From Planctomycetota bacterium (lineage in GTDB: Bacteria; Planctomycetota; UBA11346): a DNA stretch of 16,775 nucleotides. The DNA is taken from positions 1-16,775 of the forward strand of contig JACDEC010000014.1 in assembly GCA_013816645.1 (NCBI GenBank). Reading direction: 5' to 3'. The notes under the pieces were generated by a model. The model saw nothing but the letters and a program-made list of their open reading frames with translations. It was not told the origin of the DNA and made no database searches. The first letter of the stretch is position 1. Every line of letters starts with the position of its first letter. Shown here piece after piece: positions 15,571 to 16,775 of this stretch. The position numbers and the translations under genes are program-made.

Positions 15571-16553
15571 CTGATCGCCAGGCCGAGCACCGCCGCGATG
15601 ATCAATCCGCCACCGATCACGGTGATCGTGGTCAGGCGCTCGGTGCGCATCGCCACCGAGGCGAGCGTCGCGAACACCGGCTCCAGGCAGTAGAGGACGC
15701 AGGCCGCCGCCGGCGAGATCACGGGCTGGTAACGGATCATCAGCCACATCGCCAGGGCCGTGCACAGCACGATCACCGTCGCGCTGGCCGCCAGCCATTC
15801 GTGGTCGGCGCGCAGCGCCGCCAGGGCCGACGTCGACCACAGGCCACCGTCGCCGAGGGCGCAGCCGATCCCGAGGCTGAGCGTGCCGCAGGTCGCGAAC
15901 ATCACGAATGCGAGCAGTTCGGGATCGCTGCCGCGTTTGCCCCAGCGGTCGAGCGCGAGGATCTGCACCGTGAACATCAGCATGCCGACGAGGGTGAGCA
16001 TCTCGCCGAGCCAGGGCAGCGGGGCGGCTACGGCGAGGGTGCGCTCGGCGCTGGCGCCGGCGTTGCCAGAGCCCAGCACCACCACGCCGGTGAAGGCGAT
16101 CGCGGCGGTCGCCCAGACCATCGGCCGGACCGGCTGACGCAGCAGCAGGGATTGGGCGACCGGGGCCACGATCACACTCAGGGCGGTGAGCACCGACGAC
16201 AACGAGGGCAGGGCGTAGCGCAGGCCGGTCATCTGCAGCACCAGACCCAGCGAGGTCACGCTGCCGACGGCGAGCCCGCCGAGCAGTTCCTGTCGGCCGA
16301 TGCGTCGCAGCCGCCCCGCGATGCACAGTCCATAGAGCACGGTGGCAGCGAGGAAGCGCCAGCCCGTGAACAGGGCGCGCTGTGCGACGTCGTCGTGGAA
16401 GGAGAGCGGCGTCGGCAGCCCGGACGCCCGTCCCAGGCCATCGGCGATGATCTGCATGAGCGGGAAGGACAGGCCCCACACCGCGCAGCACCCGATGAGC
16501 ATGGTGATGGCCATGGTCCGTTGCCGGCGCGTCGGAATGGCGTCGGGCTGCAT
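15507..16553 (-). CDS. EamA/DMT-family transporter
   Basis: 348 residues with about ten hydrophobic segments arranged as two EamA halves (roughly residues 15-160 and 180-325). Typical landmarks are CCAVWGLSFPLMQII in the first helix, R..LAATVLYGL, a run of helices through VLTALSVIVAPVAQSLLL, and CVLYCLEPVFATLASVAM followed by GGGLIIAAVLGLAI at the end. The family members are inner-membrane drug/metabolite transporters that export amino acids, nucleotides or other small molecules. The substrate here is unknown. The last ~20 residues (Gly/Pro/Arg-rich, RRGPGAGGRGPAGDASPTPEP) are encoded by the heptanucleotide repeat element, so they are probably a dispensable tail. ATG 16553 has no clear Shine-Dalgarno sequence, and ATG 16514 (Met14) is an alternative. 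A probable upstream gene ends 9 bp before it on the same strand. Confidence 0.92.
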   Translation of the reverse strand: MQPDAIPTRRQRTMAITMLIGCCAVWGLSFPLMQIIADGLGRASGLPTPLSFHDDVAQRALFTGWRFLAATVLYGLCIAGRLRRIGRQELLGGLAVGSVTSLGLVLQMTGLRYALPSLSSVLTALSVIVAPVAQSLLLRQPVRPMVWATAAIAFTGVVVLGSGNAGASAERTLAVAAPLPWLGEMLTLVGMLMFTVQILALDRWGKRGSDPELLAFVMFATCGTLSLGIGCALGDGGLWSTSALAALRADHEWLAASATVIVLCTALAMWLMIRYQPVISPAAACVLYCLEPVFATLASVAMRTERLTTITVIGGGLIIAAVLGLAIRRGPGAGGRGPAGDASPTPEP

Positions 16554-16562
16554 CGCCGGGGA

Positions 16563-16775
16563 TCATCGGCCCGCGCCCGCCGTCTCAACCCGCTTCGCGC
16601 CGCAGAGGCGGCGGTCGCTACGGCTTGCGCACCGTCGGATGAGCGCAACCTCGCTGCCCGCGATGACCCGTAGCGCCTCCACATTCGCATCGCGTCCAGG
16701 GACCGTGGCGATCGTCGCCAGCGCGGACGCCGACCCGGCGATCAGGGATAGCGCGCTGGTGCCGTGGGCGTGGGT
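16563..16775 (-). CDS. Unrecognised protein, C-terminal part (runs off right edge)
   Basis: On the minus strand a frame is open from the right edge for 70 codons to a TGA at 16563-16565, just ahead of the transporter start. The visible sequence begins HAHGTSALSLIAGSASALAT and continues with VPGRDANVEALRVIAGSEVALIRR. It has mostly G/C third positions, as expected for coding DNA here. The last ~20 residues are Arg-rich and less convincing. I do not recognise the family. Adjacent frames are also open in this GC-rich stretch, so the coding call is moderate. If real, the gene would form an operon with the transporter. Confidence 0.4.
   Translation of the reverse strand, partial: THAHGTSALSLIAGSASALATIATVPGRDANVEALRVIAGSEVALIRRCASRSDRRLCGAKRVETAGAGR

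Noticed and set aside
15514..16566. Alternative minus-strand frame beginning at ATG 16566, overlapping the upstream TGA
   Set aside because: The ATGA overlap is tempting, but this frame gives Arg/Pro-rich sequence, while the frame from 16553 gives a proper ten-helix EamA protein.
15009..16673. 554-codon plus-strand open frame across the dioxygenase 3' end and transporter
   Set aside because: Arg/Gly/His/Gln-rich with no domain. It overlaps a clear multi-helix transporter on the minus strand.

Overview
The window comes from a GC-rich bacterial chromosome (roughly two thirds G+C by eye, with strong G/C preference at third codon positions). The gene content includes a very large soluble hybrid histidine kinase, a divergent AraC regulator / phytanoyl-CoA-dioxygenase pair, a TPR protein with a peptidoglycan-binding motif, and a six-hairpin glycosidase-like protein. 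This suggests an environmental Gram-negative with a large regulatory repertoire. A planctomycete- or PVC-like lineage, or a deltaproteobacterial or similar one, would fit. No marker gene in the window settles the taxonomy.

Layout, left to right. (1) 1-1902 (+): the 3' part of a TPR-repeat protein open to the left edge, with an embedded peptidoglycan-binding-like motif. (2) 2016-4400 (+): a 794-residue protein resembling (alpha/alpha)6 six-hairpin glycosidases. (3) 4521-4596 (+): tRNA-Val(CAC) with encoded CCA, followed at once by a strong intrinsic terminator. (4) 4636-4872: a gap of about 240 bp with inverted repeats and a fragment resembling a tRNA T-arm. (5) 4873-12054 (+): a 2393-residue hybrid histidine kinase. 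Its N-terminal 60% is a poly-HAMP array of 14 near-identical 92-residue units in exact 276-bp register, plus divergent units at the N-terminus. GAF, coiled coil, HisKA, HATPase and three receiver domains follow. (6) 12056-13699 (+): a REC-PAS-HisKA-HATPase kinase one base after the previous stop, surely co-transcribed. (7) 13710-14546 (-): AraC-family regulator, convergent with the kinases and divergent from (8) 14614-15435 (+): a phytanoyl-CoA dioxygenase-family protein. (9) 15436-15570: heptanucleotide-repeat / palindromic sequence between convergent genes, running into the 3' end of (10) 15507-16553 (-): an EamA/DMT-type transporter. (11) 16563-16775 (-): probable C-terminal end of an unrecognised protein entering from the right.

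The two kinases form the main functional unit. The first is a soluble poly-HAMP sensor with its own three receivers. The second carries a fourth receiver ahead of its own kinase core. Together they look like a branched phosphorelay with no DNA-binding output and no Hpt domain in the window, so the final output partner must lie elsewhere. The AraC/dioxygenase pair looks like a separate small-molecule-responsive unit. The most notable feature is the HAMP array: its copy number, its exact phase, its alternating two-type organisation and its evidence of recent unit duplication.
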